From NCBI RefSeq assembly GCF_008727755.1, contig NZ_CP044231.1, forward strand, positions 3,162,001 to 3,226,000: DNA of 64,000 bases, given 5' to 3'. Every line of letters starts with the position of its first letter. Positions within the stretch are counted from its first letter, which is position 1. Positions 49,571 to 58,911 of this stretch are shown here, piece by piece. The stretch is from Microbacterium caowuchunii (GTDB lineage Bacteria; Actinomycetota; Actinomycetes; Actinomycetales; Microbacteriaceae). The translations under genes and the position numbers were made by a program. The notes below the pieces were generated by a model, which saw only the letters and a program-made list of their open reading frames with translations, made no database searches and was not told the DNA's origin.

Positions 49571-50938
49571 CTACTCCACGAGGAGCGCGGGCTCCTCGAG
49601 GACCGCCGCCACATCCGCGATGAACCGGCTCATCCCGTCGCCGTCGATCACCCGGTGATCGAACGATCCCGAAACGGTGGTGACCCAGCGCGGGCGCACC
49701 TCGCCGTCCACGACCCACGGCTTCTGCCGGATGGCGCCCATCGCGACGATGCCCGACTCCCCCGGGTTGATGATCGGGGTTCCGGCATCCATTCCGAACA
49801 CCCCGATATTGGTGATCGTGATGGTGCCGTTCTGCTGGTCGGCGGGCGACGTCTTGCCCTCGCGCGCCGTGAGCGTGAGTCGCTCGAGGGCCTTGGCGAG
49901 GTCGCGCATGCTGAGCGTATGCGCGTCCTTGATGTTCGGTACCAGCAGCCCGCGCGGAGTGGCCGCGGCGATGCCGAGGTTCACGAAGTGGCGCACCCGG
50001 ATCTCGGCACTGCCGTCCTCGAGGTCGATCCACGCGGCGTTGATCATGGGGGTGCGCCGCGCCGCCCAGAGCACGGCGCGCGCGACGATCAGCAGCGGCG
50101 AGATCTTGACATCGGCGTAGTCCGGCGAGCTCTTCAGCCGCTTGACGAGCTCCATGGTGCGGGTGGCGTCGACATCCGTCCACACGGAGACGTGCGGGGC
50201 GGAGTAGGCCGAACGCACCATGGCGCTCGAGGTCGCCTTGCGCACGCCCTTGACCGGGATGGCCTCCTCGCGATCCCCCGCGGGCGCCACCGTGTCGCGG
50301 GGCGACGTGGACGGGGCCTGGAACGGCGGGGCGACGGCGGATGCGGCGATCTCCGGCGCGACCGAGATGGTCTCCTCCCGGACCTCCGGCCACTCCGGCG
50401 TCTCGATGTTGCGGAAGACGCTCGCCTGCGAGGCGTGGCGCACGACGTCCTCGCGCGTCACCTCCCCCGCGGGACCGGTCGGGGTCACCGTGGCGAGGTC
50501 CACGTCGAGGTCGCGGGCGAGCTTGCGGATGGGGGGCTTGGCGACGACGCCGACGGAGGTCGCCACCGGACGCTCGGCGGGCTTCCGCCGGCGGGAGGTG
50601 GTGTGGCCCGCGGCGCCGTAGCCGACGAGCACCGAGCCGGAGCCCTCCGGTTCGGCCGGCGCGGCCGGTTCCGCCGGCGCGCTCCCGGATGCGGCGTCCG
50701 CATCCGCGATCGTGATGATGGCGGCCCCGACGTCGACCGTGCTGCCCTCCTCCACCAGGAGGTCCCCGACGACGCCCGCGAACGGCGAGGGGAGCTCGAC
50801 GAGCGACTTGGCCGTCTCGATCTCGACGAGGACGTCGTTGACGGCGACCTGATCGCCGGGGGCGACCCGCCACGACACGATCTCCGCCTCGGTCAGTCCC
50901 TCGCCGACGTCGGGGAGGTGGAAGGTCTGGTTGCTCAT
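49571..50938 (-). CDS. Dihydrolipoamide acyltransferase (E2) of a 2-oxoacid dehydrogenase
   Basis: 455 residues from the ATG at 50938 (AAAGGAA upstream). One N-terminal lipoyl domain (about 3-78) with the lipoylated Lys in [13 protein letters not shown], a Pro/Ala-rich linker, a peripheral subunit-binding domain ([22 protein letters not shown]), and a C-terminal catalytic domain ending [15 protein letters not shown] with the active-site His. Catalyses acyl transfer to CoA. Composition with E1alpha/E1beta upstream suggests a branched-chain or pyruvate complex. No E3 gene in the window. Confidence 0.93.
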   Translation of the reverse strand: MSNQTFHLPDVGEGLTEAEIVSWRVAPGDQVAVNDVLVEIETAKSLVELPSPFAGVVGDLLVEEGSTVDVGAAIITIADADAASGSAPAEPAAPAEPEGSGSVLVGYGAAGHTTSRRRKPAERPVATSVGVVAKPPIRKLARDLDVDLATVTPTGPAGEVTREDVVRHASQASVFRNIETPEWPEVREETISVAPEIAASAVAPPFQAPSTSPRDTVAPAGDREEAIPVKGVRKATSSAMVRSAYSAPHVSVWTDVDATRTMELVKRLKSSPDYADVKISPLLIVARAVLWAARRTPMINAAWIDLEDGSAEIRVRHFVNLGIAAATPRGLLVPNIKDAHTLSMRDLAKALERLTLTAREGKTSPADQQNGTITITNIGVFGMDAGTPIINPGESGIVAMGAIRQKPWVVDGEVRPRWVTTVSGSFDHRVIDGDGMSRFIADVAAVLEEPALLVE

Positions 50939-50965
50939 GCGAGTTCCTTTCGCGGGGTGCCTCAT

Positions 50966-51038
50966 CCGCGAGACTGCACGGTGGCCACGAGACTGCGCGG
51001 ATCACGCGCTGTCTCGTGGTGGGGATGCGGTCTCGCGG
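50966..51038. repeat. Dispersed palindrome A, copy 2
   Basis: Outer 13-bp arms (50966-50978, 51026-51038) with one T-to-C change that keeps a G-U pair, and inner perfect 9-bp arms CCACGAGAC (50985-50993) and GTCTCGTGG (51011-51019). It lies between the E1beta stop and the E2 start in the same operon. Confidence 0.8.
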
Positions 51039-51120
51039 TCATTGGCGGCGGGGACGAGCGGTCGGGACGGATCCGGAGGCGGTCAGGAGGCGGTCGGGGG
51101 TCAGGAGGGCGGTCAGGGGG

Positions 51121-52104
51121 TCAGTAGGCGAGGACGCGGTCGACGGCCTCGAGGATGCGGTCCGCGTCCGGCAGGAAGACGCTCTCGAGGTTCGCCGGCG
51201 GGAACGGGGTGTCGAAACCGGAGACGCGGAGCACCGGCGCCTCCAGGGAGTAGAACGCACGCTCGGTCACGGTCGCCGCGACCTCGGAGCCGAGCGAGGT
51301 GAACCCGGACGCCTCCTGCGCGTAGACCATCCGCCCGGTGCGCCGGACGGAATCGAGGATGGGGCCGTAGTCCACCGGGGAGAGCGAGCGGAGATCCACC
51401 ACCTCGCAGCTGGTGCCCTCGGACTCGGCGAGCGCGGCGGCCTGCAGCAGGGTGGCGACCATCGCGCCGTGGCCGACGAGGGTCACGTCGGTGCCGCGGC
51501 GCACGACCCGCGACGCGTGCAGCGGAGCCGCCCGGCCGGACAGATCGACCTCGCCCTTGGGCCAGTACCGGCTCTTCGGCTCGAGGAAGATCACCGGGTC
51601 GTCCGAGGCGATCGCGTCCTGGATCATCCAGTAGGCGTCGTTCGGGGTGGACGGGCTCACGACCCGCAGCCCCGGCGTGTGCGTGAAGTACGCCTCCGGG
51701 CTCTCCTGGTGGTGCTCCACGGCGCCGATGTGGCCGCCGTAGGGGATCCGGATGACGACGGGCATGCGCAGAGCACCCTCGTGCCGGTTGGTGATCTTCG
51801 CCAGCTGCGTGGTGATCTGATCGAAGCCGGGGAAGACGAAGCCCTCGAACTGGATCTCGCAGACGGGCCGGAAGCCTGCCATCGCGAGACCGATGGCGGT
51901 GCCGATGATGCCGGACTCGGCCAGGGGCGTGTCGATCACCCGGCGCGGTCCGAATTCGGCCTGCAGCCCCTCGGTGACCCGGAAGACGCCGCCCAGCGGC
52001 CCGATGTCCTCGCCCATCAGCAGGACGTGGTCGTCGGCGGCAAGGGCCGCACGCAGACCCGCGTTCATCGCCTTGCTGAGGGGCATGGTGGTGATGTCGG
52101 TCAT
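51121..52104 (-). CDS. 2-oxoacid dehydrogenase E1 component, beta subunit
   Basis: 327 residues from the ATG at 52104 in an ATGA overlap with E1alpha. Transketolase-type pyrimidine domain with LMGEDIGPLGGVFRVTEGL, RVIDTPLAESGIIGTAIGLAM, CEIQFEGFVFPGFDQI, RIPYGGHIGAVEHHQES, then the transketolase C domain EVVDLRSLSPVD. Pairs with E1alpha in the alpha2beta2 decarboxylase. Confidence 0.95.
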   Translation of the reverse strand: MTDITTMPLSKAMNAGLRAALAADDHVLLMGEDIGPLGGVFRVTEGLQAEFGPRRVIDTPLAESGIIGTAIGLAMAGFRPVCEIQFEGFVFPGFDQITTQLAKITNRHEGALRMPVVIRIPYGGHIGAVEHHQESPEAYFTHTPGLRVVSPSTPNDAYWMIQDAIASDDPVIFLEPKSRYWPKGEVDLSGRAAPLHASRVVRRGTDVTLVGHGAMVATLLQAAALAESEGTSCEVVDLRSLSPVDYGPILDSVRRTGRMVYAQEASGFTSLGSEVAATVTERAFYSLEAPVLRVSGFDTPFPPANLESVFLPDADRILEAVDRVLAY

Positions 52105-53261
52105 GCCTGCTCCTCCCCGAACGACGCCTCGTACCGGGCGAGCCACTGCTTCTGCTCCGCGATCAGCGGGTGCTCCTCGCTGTAGACGTGGTCGAACATG
52201 CGGTCGGTGGAGATCCCACCCAGCGCGACGGTGCGCACCCGGGTGTCCTCGGCGACCGCGGCGGCCTCCGCATCCACCTCCGCGAAGAACGCGTCGCTCG
52301 CGCCGCGTCCGCGCAGGTACGCCCGCATGCGGGCGATCGGGTCGCGTCGCGCCCAGGACTGCTCCTCGTCCGCGGTGCGGTACTTGGTCGGGTCGTCGCT
52401 CGTGGTGTGGGCGCCCATCCGGTAGGTCATCGCCTCGATGGCGCGCGGACCCTCGCCGGCACGCGCCTCATCCAGCGCGCGCCGCGTGACGGCGTAGCTG
52501 GCGAGCACGTCGTTGCCGTCCACGTGGATGCTGGGCATGCCGTACCCCGCGGCACGCAGGTGGAGCGGGCCCGGCGACTGCGTCCGCACGGGGACGGAGA
52601 TCGCCCACTGGTTGTTCTGCAGGAAGAAGACCTCCGGGGTCTGGAAGCTCGCGGCGAACACCATCGCCTCGTGCACGTCGCCCTGACTGGAGGCACCGTC
52701 GCCGTAGTACACGATCACCGCCTCATCCCGGTCGGGATCGCCCGTCCCGCTCTTGCCGTCGAAGGCGAGACCCATCGCGAGGCCGGTCGCGTGCAGGGTC
52801 TGCGACCCCAGCACGAGCGTGTAGATGTGCGTGTTGCCGTTCTTGGGGTCGTACGGGTTCCACCCGCCGTGCGTGAGACCGCGCATGACCCGGATGATGT
52901 CGACGGGGTCGACACCGCGGATCGTGGCGACCACATGCTCGCGGTAGGAGGGGAAGATGTGATCCTGCGGGCGCGCCGCCCGGGCGGAACCCACCTGCGC
53001 CGCCTCCTGCCCGTAACTCGGCGGCCAGAGCGCGAGCTGCCCCTGACGCTGCAGGTTCGTCGCCTCCTGGTCGAAGGCGCGGATCACCGCCATGTCGCGG
53101 TAGAACGTCTCGAGGTCGGCGTCGGCGAGCGCACCGATCGCATCGAGATAGGGCTCGGCGGCGGGGGTGGGTGCGAAGGATCCGTCAGCCGCGAGGACGC
53201 GCACGAGGCGCGGATCTTCGGGGCTCACCGCATCGTGGGGCACCATGTCGGGGCGGGTCAC
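52101..53261 (-). CDS. 2-oxoacid dehydrogenase E1 component, alpha subunit
   Basis: 386 residues, GTG start with TAGCGT 6 nt upstream (53268-53273), a leaderless layout. ThDP-binding motif YYGDGASSQGDVHEAMVFAASFQTPEVFFLQNNQ, substrate region YGQEAAQVGSA and the phosphorylation-loop-equivalent YRMGAHTTSDDPTKYR. Closest by pattern to branched-chain E1alpha, though pyruvate is possible. Binds thiamine diphosphate and decarboxylates the 2-oxoacid. Confidence 0.94.
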   Translation of the reverse strand: MTRPDMVPHDAVSPEDPRLVRVLAADGSFAPTPAAEPYLDAIGALADADLETFYRDMAVIRAFDQEATNLQRQGQLALWPPSYGQEAAQVGSARAARPQDHIFPSYREHVVATIRGVDPVDIIRVMRGLTHGGWNPYDPKNGNTHIYTLVLGSQTLHATGLAMGLAFDGKSGTGDPDRDEAVIVYYGDGASSQGDVHEAMVFAASFQTPEVFFLQNNQWAISVPVRTQSPGPLHLRAAGYGMPSIHVDGNDVLASYAVTRRALDEARAGEGPRAIEAMTYRMGAHTTSDDPTKYRTADEEQSWARRDPIARMRAYLRGRGASDAFFAEVDAEAAAVAEDTRVRTVALGGISTDRMFDHVYSEEHPLIAEQKQWLARYEASFGEEQA

Positions 53262-53265
53262 GGTC

Positions 53266-54369
53266 CTACGCTATCCGCCGACCGGGATGGCCTTCTGGAA
53301 GGTCCCGCACAACGGATGCGGCGATTCGTAGGACGGTGTCCACAGACGCCTCCTCGCCGATCGAGATGCGCAACCCGTCCCCCGGGAAGGCCCGGACGAT
53401 GAGGCCGGCGGCGTCGAAGGCGTCCGCGGCAGCCATCGTGTCGGCACCGGCCGGGAGCCAGACGAAGTTGCCCTGGGCGTCGGGAACGTTCCAGCCCACC
53501 TCGCGGAGGCCGTTCGCGATGCGGTCCCGCCGGGCGGCGATCGTGCGCACGCGCTCGCGCAGCTCCGGCTCGGCGTCGAGGCTGGTCAGCGCAGCGACCT
53601 CCGCCTGCGCGGTCACCGAGAGCGGGATCGCGGCCGCGCGCGCCGCGTCGAGGATCCGGGAGTGCCCCACGGCGTAACCGACTCGCAGACCCGCCAGGCC
53701 GTACGCCTTCGAGAAGGTGCGCAGCGCCACCACGTTCGGGCGGACGACACCCAGTTCACGCAGCCCGTCCACCGCACCGGGTGCCGTGACGAACTCGGCG
53801 TACGCTTCGTCCAGGATGACGAGGAGATCCGCCGGGACCGCGTCCAGGAAGGCGTCGAACTCATCCTGGGTGACGACCGGACCCGTCGGGTTGTTGGGAC
53901 TGCACACGACCACCGCGCGCGTGCGGTCGGTCACCGCGGCAGCCATCGCCGGAAGGTCATGGCGCCCGTCCGCCGTGAGCGGCACCTGCACGGGGGTCGC
54001 CCCCGCGACGATGACGAGACCGGGGTACGCCTCGAACGACCGCCAGGCGTAGACGATCTCGTCTCCGGGAGCCGCGACCGCGAGCATCAGCTGCGCCAGG
54101 ATCGACACGCTTCCCGCCCCGATGTGCACCTCGTCCGCCGTGACGCCGTGGCGCGCGGCGAGCCGCTCGCGCAGGCGGGTCGCCGCCGCATCCGGGTACC
54201 TGTTGACCGCCATCGCGTCGTGGAGGGCCGACACGACGCTCGGCAGCGGGTCGAACGGGTTCTCGTTGCTGGACAGCTTGAAGGCCTCGGCACCCGCCTG
54301 ACGCCCCTGCCGGTACACCGGGAGGGCGGCGATCTCGGGACGGATGCGGACAGGGGTGGGCTCGGTCAC
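53266..54369 (-). CDS. Histidinol-phosphate/aromatic aminotransferase (HisC family)
   Basis: 367 residues. Class I/II fold: [50 protein letters not shown] and the PLP Lys in [18 protein letters not shown]. No other his genes are nearby, so the aromatic aminotransferase (Pat) subtype is equally possible. GTG start with TAGACT 6 nt upstream (54376-54381). Runs toward E1alpha with a 4-nt gap. Confidence 0.92.
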   Translation of the reverse strand: MTEPTPVRIRPEIAALPVYRQGRQAGAEAFKLSSNENPFDPLPSVVSALHDAMAVNRYPDAAATRLRERLAARHGVTADEVHIGAGSVSILAQLMLAVAAPGDEIVYAWRSFEAYPGLVIVAGATPVQVPLTADGRHDLPAMAAAVTDRTRAVVVCSPNNPTGPVVTQDEFDAFLDAVPADLLVILDEAYAEFVTAPGAVDGLRELGVVRPNVVALRTFSKAYGLAGLRVGYAVGHSRILDAARAAAIPLSVTAQAEVAALTSLDAEPELRERVRTIAARRDRIANGLREVGWNVPDAQGNFVWLPAGADTMAAADAFDAAGLIVRAFPGDGLRISIGEEASVDTVLRIAASVVRDLPEGHPGRRIA

Positions 54370-54439
54370 CCTCAGAGTCTAGGAGGGCACCTGCGTGCGG
54401 TTCCTCGCCGCGCGGGATGCGCCGTGCCACACTGGCGCC

Positions 54440-54832
54440 ATGGGCTTCCTCATCCGTGTCGTCATCAACGCCTTCGCGATCTGGATCGTCACGCTGATCC
54501 CGGCCCTCGGGATCTCGGTGATCGCCTTCTCCCCGGGGGAGACGCTGCAGCTGGTGATCTCGCTGCTCGCGATCGCGGCGATCTTCGCACTCGTCAACAC
54601 GATCGTGGGAACCGTGCTGAAGGTGCTCACCTTCCCGCTGTACATCCTGACGCTGGGTCTGTTCTCGCTGATCGTGAACGGCTTCCTGCTGTGGCTGACC
54701 GCCTGGATCACGGAGTTCTGGTCGTGGGGCCTCCGGGTCGAGGGCTTCTGGTGGGGTGTCGTCGCCGCGCTGCTGATCAGCCTCATCAACTGGATCTTCG
54801 GGGTGCTGCTGCGCCCGAAGCGCAAGGACTGA
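54440..54832 (+). CDS. Small membrane protein, phage holin family 4 superfamily
   Basis: 130 residues from the ATG at 54440, with four hydrophobic segments and the domain pattern NAFAIWIVTLIPALGISV, VLTFPLYILTLGLFSLIVNG and a WGVVAALLISLINWIFG final helix. This Pfam family (PF04020) is widespread in chromosomes and is not phage-derived here. Function unknown. CACACT 6 nt before the ATG is a weak -10. Confidence 0.82.
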   Translation: MGFLIRVVINAFAIWIVTLIPALGISVIAFSPGETLQLVISLLAIAAIFALVNTIVGTVLKVLTFPLYILTLGLFSLIVNGFLLWLTAWITEFWSWGLRVEGFWWGVVAALLISLINWIFGVLLRPKRKD

Positions 54833-54839
54833 CCTCCGC

Positions 54840-56138
54840 TCAGCGGCGGGCACCGTACTCCCGCACCTCGATCGGCTCCGCCTCCGCCAGCTCGGCGAGG
54901 CGTTCGTGGAGCGCCAGCACCCGCGGATCGGCCGACGCGTCCGCCGAGCGGGCGGTCTGCACGTACGTCTCCAGGTGATGGCCGGGCAGCCCGAGGTCGT
55001 GCACCCCGGCGGGCGGGTCGACCACACGCTCCACGACGAACCCGCCGGGACCGCCGGTGCGCAACTCGTGCCCCACGGCGAGGGCGGCGACCGGATCGTC
55101 GGCATGACGCACCTGTGCGGTCAGGGTGGCCTCCCCGGCATCCACCACGGTCGGGGATCCGAGCGTGCCGAGCACACGCACGTCGTACACACCGCTCTGC
55201 TCCAGCTGGCCGGCGATCATGGCGCCCTGGGAGTGCCCGAAGGCGTACAGCCGGTCGCCGGGACGCGCACCCGCCTGCGTGAGCGCGGCCTCCACCGTGG
55301 CCAACGCGTCGGACCGGCGCCCCGTGAAGGACCCGACGTTGGAGGTGATGTCCCAGGGGTCCGATCCGCCGAGCGACCGGGTACCGGCGACGTAGACGGC
55401 GAAGGCACGGGCCCCGTCCGGATACCGGTACTGCTCGACGCGCACGCGTGCGGCCCCGGATGCGGGGATGCGCGCGGCCGCCGCCGCGAGGCTCCCCGGT
55501 GCGACCACACGCTGCGAGGTGAAGAGCGGGTCCAGGGTCGCCGCGGCTCCGCCGGGGAGGACCGCGCGCCCCGCCCCGACCGTGCCGGTCCCGCTCGCCC
55601 TGATCGCCGCCAGGCCCGCCGCGAAGGCGGGAAGGAGGCCGAGACCGAAGACGCCGAGCCCGGCCGGTCCCGCGATGAGGCCACCCCAGGCCAGCTGGGC
55701 CACCGCCGTGCCACCGACCCTCCCGGCACGATCGAGCGCCTCGTCCGCCGCCGCGACGGCGCCGGGCCACTCCTGCGCCAGGGCGTCCATCCCACCCTGA
55801 GCCCGGAGTGCGGCCGCGTCGTCACCCGCCACGACGGCCGCATCCCGGGTCAGGCGCAGTTCGACCATCGCGTAGGTCGCCGCGGCCTGGCGCAGCGCCC
55901 GGGCGAGGTCGCGCGCCGCCGCGGCGGATGCCTCCAGCGCCTCCGCCGCCGTCCGTCCCTGTCCGTACAGCAGCAGGGCACCGTCCGCGCCGCCCGCGCG
56001 CAGCGCCGCGGACGTCGCCTCATCCGCCGCGGTCGCCAGTCCGGATGCGGCGTCATCCAGGCGCAGGGCCGCCGCCTCCAGCTCGTCGGTGTCGACCGCG
56101 ACGGCTCCCCCCGCCGAGATCGTCGGCTCGTCCGTCAT
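54840..56138 (-). CDS. Alpha/beta hydrolase fold protein with ESX-like N-terminal helical domain
   Basis: 432 residues from the ATG at 56138 in an ATGA overlap with the small upstream gene. Residues about 1-130 are Ala-rich helical, like WXG100/LXG-type secretion domains. The hydrophobic stretch GGLIAGPAGLGVFGLGLLPAF follows. The C-terminal half has an alpha/beta hydrolase elbow FGHSQGAMIAGQLEQSG and RVLGTLGSPTVV. Similar DUF1023-like proteins are type VII secretion associated; substrate unknown. Confidence 0.72.
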   Translation of the reverse strand: MTDEPTISAGGAVAVDTDELEAAALRLDDAASGLATAADEATSAALRAGGADGALLLYGQGRTAAEALEASAAAARDLARALRQAAATYAMVELRLTRDAAVVAGDDAAALRAQGGMDALAQEWPGAVAAADEALDRAGRVGGTAVAQLAWGGLIAGPAGLGVFGLGLLPAFAAGLAAIRASGTGTVGAGRAVLPGGAAATLDPLFTSQRVVAPGSLAAAAARIPASGAARVRVEQYRYPDGARAFAVYVAGTRSLGGSDPWDITSNVGSFTGRRSDALATVEAALTQAGARPGDRLYAFGHSQGAMIAGQLEQSGVYDVRVLGTLGSPTVVDAGEATLTAQVRHADDPVAALAVGHELRTGGPGGFVVERVVDPPAGVHDLGLPGHHLETYVQTARSADASADPRVLALHERLAELAEAEPIEVREYGARR

Positions 56139-56425
56139 CGCAGGAGCGATCCGGACGAGCCGACGGACCCCGCCCGCGCGACGTCGAGAGCATCGAGGAA
56201 GGCCCCCAGCGCGCGGGCGTTCCGTTCGAGTCCCGCGAGCCACTCGTCCTGCCGCTCGCGGAACGCGTCCATCGCCGGCGATGCCCAGGCGGTGGCCGCG
56301 AGCAACCCGGGCCCGGTGGCCCGCACCTGCTCGAGCGCGGCCAGAGCGGCCTGCGCGTGCGTCAGCGCGAGCTCGAGCGCCGCCTCGGACACCGCGTCCG
56401 CGGCATCCATGGTCGTCCATTGCAT
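56135..56425 (-). CDS. Small helical protein, WXG100/ESAT-6-like
   Basis: 96 residues from the ATG at 56425 (an ATG at 56410 is an alternative). All-helical and Ala-rich, with a central turn AWASPAMDAFRERQDEW in the place where WXG100 proteins have WxG. Length and its overlap with the hydrolase gene support an ESX-type substrate or chaperone partner. The match to WXG100 is by pattern only. Confidence 0.55.
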   Translation of the reverse strand: MQWTTMDAADAVSEAALELALTHAQAALAALEQVRATGPGLLAATAWASPAMDAFRERQDEWLAGLERNARALGAFLDALDVARAGSVGSSGSLLR

Positions 56426-56537
56426 GCACAGATCCTGTGCGTCCCCGGCCTCGGAGAGGCCCGGCTGCACCCCGATCCGGGACTTTTCGGACGGCATGGC
56501 TTGTGTGCAGGACAGGTCACGGCCGCACAATGGAGGT

Positions 56538-57041
56538 ATGACCGAGCCTGCGCCCTTCCGCGTGGTGTTCGTCTGCACCGGAAACATCTGCCGCTCCCCC
56601 ATGGCGGAGGTGGTGTTCCGCTGGTTCGCCGAGTCGGTGGGACTAGGCGCGCAGGTCACGTCGACGAGTTCCGGCACGGGCGACTGGCACGTGGGCGAAC
56701 CCGCCGACCCGCGTACCGCCGCATCGCTCGAGCGCCGCGGGTACGACGGCAGCCGGCACCGCGCGCGGCAGTTCACCTACGCGGATTTCGACCGCAACGA
56801 CCTCGTGGTGGCACTGGACCGCTCGCACGAGCGGAACCTGCGGGCGTGGGCGCGGACGGAGGCGGACTCCGACAAGGTCGTGCTGCTGCGATCCTTCGAG
56901 TCCGCGCCGGAGGACTCGCTCGACGTGCCCGATCCGTACTATGCGGGCCCGGAAGCGTTCGACGAGGTGCTCGGTATGATCGAGAGCGCGTGCCGGGCGC
57001 TCTTCCGGCAACTCGAACCCGCCATCCGCTCCGCGGGGTAG
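56538..57041 (+). CDS. Low-molecular-weight protein-tyrosine phosphatase
   Basis: 167 residues from the ATG at 56538. Active-site loop VCTGNICRSPMAE (C-x5-R-S) at the N-terminus and the general-acid motif LDVPDPYYAG near 130. Dephosphorylates tyrosine or arginine residues, with a possible role in cell-surface polysaccharide control. A GGAGGT just before the ATG could act either as a Shine-Dalgarno or as spacer after CACAAT. Confidence 0.93.
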   Translation: MTEPAPFRVVFVCTGNICRSPMAEVVFRWFAESVGLGAQVTSTSSGTGDWHVGEPADPRTAASLERRGYDGSRHRARQFTYADFDRNDLVVALDRSHERNLRAWARTEADSDKVVLLRSFESAPEDSLDVPDPYYAGPEAFDEVLGMIESACRALFRQLEPAIRSAG

Positions 57042-57075
57042 GCCGCGAAGCGGGCGCCGCATCCGACGGAGTACC

Positions 57076-58464
57076 GTGTCGACTTTCCCCGTTCAACCAC
57101 TCAGCCCGCTCGACGGCCGTTATCGCGCCGCCGTCGCCCCGCTCGGCGAGTTCCTCTCCGAGGCCGGTCTCAACCGCGCCCGCGTCGAGGTCGAGGTGGA
57201 GTGGCTGATCGCCCTCACCGACCGCGGCCTCTTCGGCACGACCGCGCTCAGCGCCGCCGAGAAGCAGAGCCTGCGCGCGCTGTACCTCGAGTTCGGGCAG
57301 GCCGAGATCGACTGGCTGGCCGAGCGCGAGGCGGTCACCCGCCACGACGTGAAGGCCGTGGAGTACCTCGTCCGCGATCGCCTCACCGCGCTCGGGCTCG
57401 ACCGGATCGCCGAGCTCACCCACTTCGCGTGCACGAGCGAGGACATCAACTCGACGGCGTACGCGCTCACCGTCCAGCGCGCCGTCACGCAGGTGTGGCT
57501 GCCGAAGCTGCGCGCCGTGACGACGCGCCTCGGCGAGGTCTCGGTGGAGCTGAAGGATGCGGCGATGCTCGCCCGCACCCACGGCCAGCCGGCCACGCCG
57601 ACGACCATGGGCAAGGAACTCGCGGTCTTCGTGTGGCGCCTGGAGCGGGTGCTCGGCCAGCTCGACGGGTCCGAGTTCCTCGCGAAGTTCTCCGGCGCGA
57701 CCGGCACCTGGTCGGCTCACCTGTCCGCCGAACCGGACGTCGACTGGATCGAGATCTCGCGCGCGTTCATCGAGGGGCTCGGGCTCGGCTTCAACGAGCT
57801 GACCACGCAGATCGAGTCCCACGACTGGCAGGTCGAGCTGTACGACCGGGCGCGGCACGCCGGCGGCATCCTGCACAACCTGGCCACGGACATCTGGACC
57901 TACATCTCGCTCGGCTACTTCGCGCAGATCCCGGTCGCCGGCGCCACCGGGTCGTCGACCATGCCGCACAAGATCAACCCGATCCGCTTCGAGAACGCCG
58001 AGGCGAACCTGGAGATCGCGGGCGGACTGTTCGCCACGCTCGCCTCGACGCTCGTCACCTCCCGGATGCAGCGGGACCTCACCGACTCGACGACCCAGCG
58101 CAACATCGGCGTCGCGTTCGGGCACTCGCTGCTGGCGCTCGACAACCTGCTGCGCGGCCTCAGCGAGATCTCGCTGGCGCGGCCGGTGCTGCTGGACGAT
58201 CTCGACGGCAACTGGGAGGTGCTCGCCGAGGCCATCCAGACCGTCGTGCGCGCGGAGGTCACCGCGGGGCGCTCGCAGATCAGCGACCCGTATGCGCTGC
58301 TGAAGGAACTCACCCGCGGGCGCCGGGTCGGCGCCGCGGAGCTCGCCGAGTTCGTGCAGGGCCTCGACATCGGGGATGCCGCGAAGGAGCGCCTGCTGGC
58401 GTTGACTCCGGCGACCTACGTGGGGCTCGCCGAGTCCCTGGTCGACCGGCTCATCCGGCCGTAG
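57076..58464 (+). CDS. purB: Adenylosuccinate lyase
   Basis: 462 residues, GTG start with CGGAG upstream. Fumarase/aspartase superfamily with the signature SSTMPHKINPIRFENAEANLE, LARTHGQPATPTTMGKE (catalytic His), and FACTSEDINSTAYAL. Catalyses two steps of purine synthesis, releasing fumarate from SAICAR and adenylosuccinate. This is the longer PurB class. Confidence 0.97.
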   Translation: MSTFPVQPLSPLDGRYRAAVAPLGEFLSEAGLNRARVEVEVEWLIALTDRGLFGTTALSAAEKQSLRALYLEFGQAEIDWLAEREAVTRHDVKAVEYLVRDRLTALGLDRIAELTHFACTSEDINSTAYALTVQRAVTQVWLPKLRAVTTRLGEVSVELKDAAMLARTHGQPATPTTMGKELAVFVWRLERVLGQLDGSEFLAKFSGATGTWSAHLSAEPDVDWIEISRAFIEGLGLGFNELTTQIESHDWQVELYDRARHAGGILHNLATDIWTYISLGYFAQIPVAGATGSSTMPHKINPIRFENAEANLEIAGGLFATLASTLVTSRMQRDLTDSTTQRNIGVAFGHSLLALDNLLRGLSEISLARPVLLDDLDGNWEVLAEAIQTVVRAEVTAGRSQISDPYALLKELTRGRRVGAAELAEFVQGLDIGDAAKERLLALTPATYVGLAESLVDRLIRP

Positions 58465-58471
58465 TCCGCCT

Positions 58472-58542
58472 CGCGAGACTGCAGCCGAACCACGAAACAG
58501 CGCGTGACGACGTCCGTCTGGTGGATCGCCTGCAGTCTCGCG
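58472..58542. repeat. Dispersed palindrome A, copy 3
   Basis: Outer perfect 13-bp arms (58472-58484, 58530-58542; CGCGAGACTGCAG) and weaker inner arms CCACGAAAC (58490-58498) and GTCTGGTGG (58516-58524). It begins 8 nt after the purB stop, between convergent genes, and may double as a terminator. Confidence 0.82.
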
Positions 58543-58572
58543 GGATGACGAGGGCGCCCGTACGGGCGGGTG

Positions 58573-58911
58573 TCAGCGCGTCGGGGGCGTGCTGCCCGGG
58601 GTCGCGTCCGGGTCGGATGCCGCGTCGCCGGCGGACTCTTCCTTCGGCAGCAGCACGGGGCGGTCCAGGGTCTTGGTGACGTCCGCCGGGTCCACAGCGA
58701 GGATGAGCAGGGCGGTCACGACGAGCACCACGATGAACGTGATCCCGGCGACGATCCCGCCGATCATGAGGGCGTTGCCGGACTTGTCGCCGTTCTGGAA
58801 GAAGCCCATCGAGACGAGGGTCACGACGCCGGCGAAGAGCGCGGCGACGAAGGCGAGTCCGAGCAGCTGGACCGGCTTCATCAGGTCGCGGCGGGTGGGT
58901 TTATCGGTCAT
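58573..58911 (-). CDS. Small two-helix membrane protein, unknown
   Basis: 112 residues. Two membrane segments (about 15-35 and 45-72) separated by FFQNGDKSGNAL, then an acidic, Pro/Ser-rich C-terminal tail predicted to be cytoplasmic. I do not recognise a family. Overlaps the upstream gene by ATGA and is its operon partner. Confidence 0.75.
   Translation of the reverse strand: MTDKPTRRDLMKPVQLLGLAFVAALFAGVVTLVSMGFFQNGDKSGNALMIGGIVAGITFIVVLVVTALLILAVDPADVTKTLDRPVLLPKEESAGDAASDPDATPGSTPPTR

Noticed and set aside
54440..54832. Phage remnant suggested by a holin-family protein
   Set aside because: This holin superfamily is common in bacterial chromosomes and no phage gene is near.
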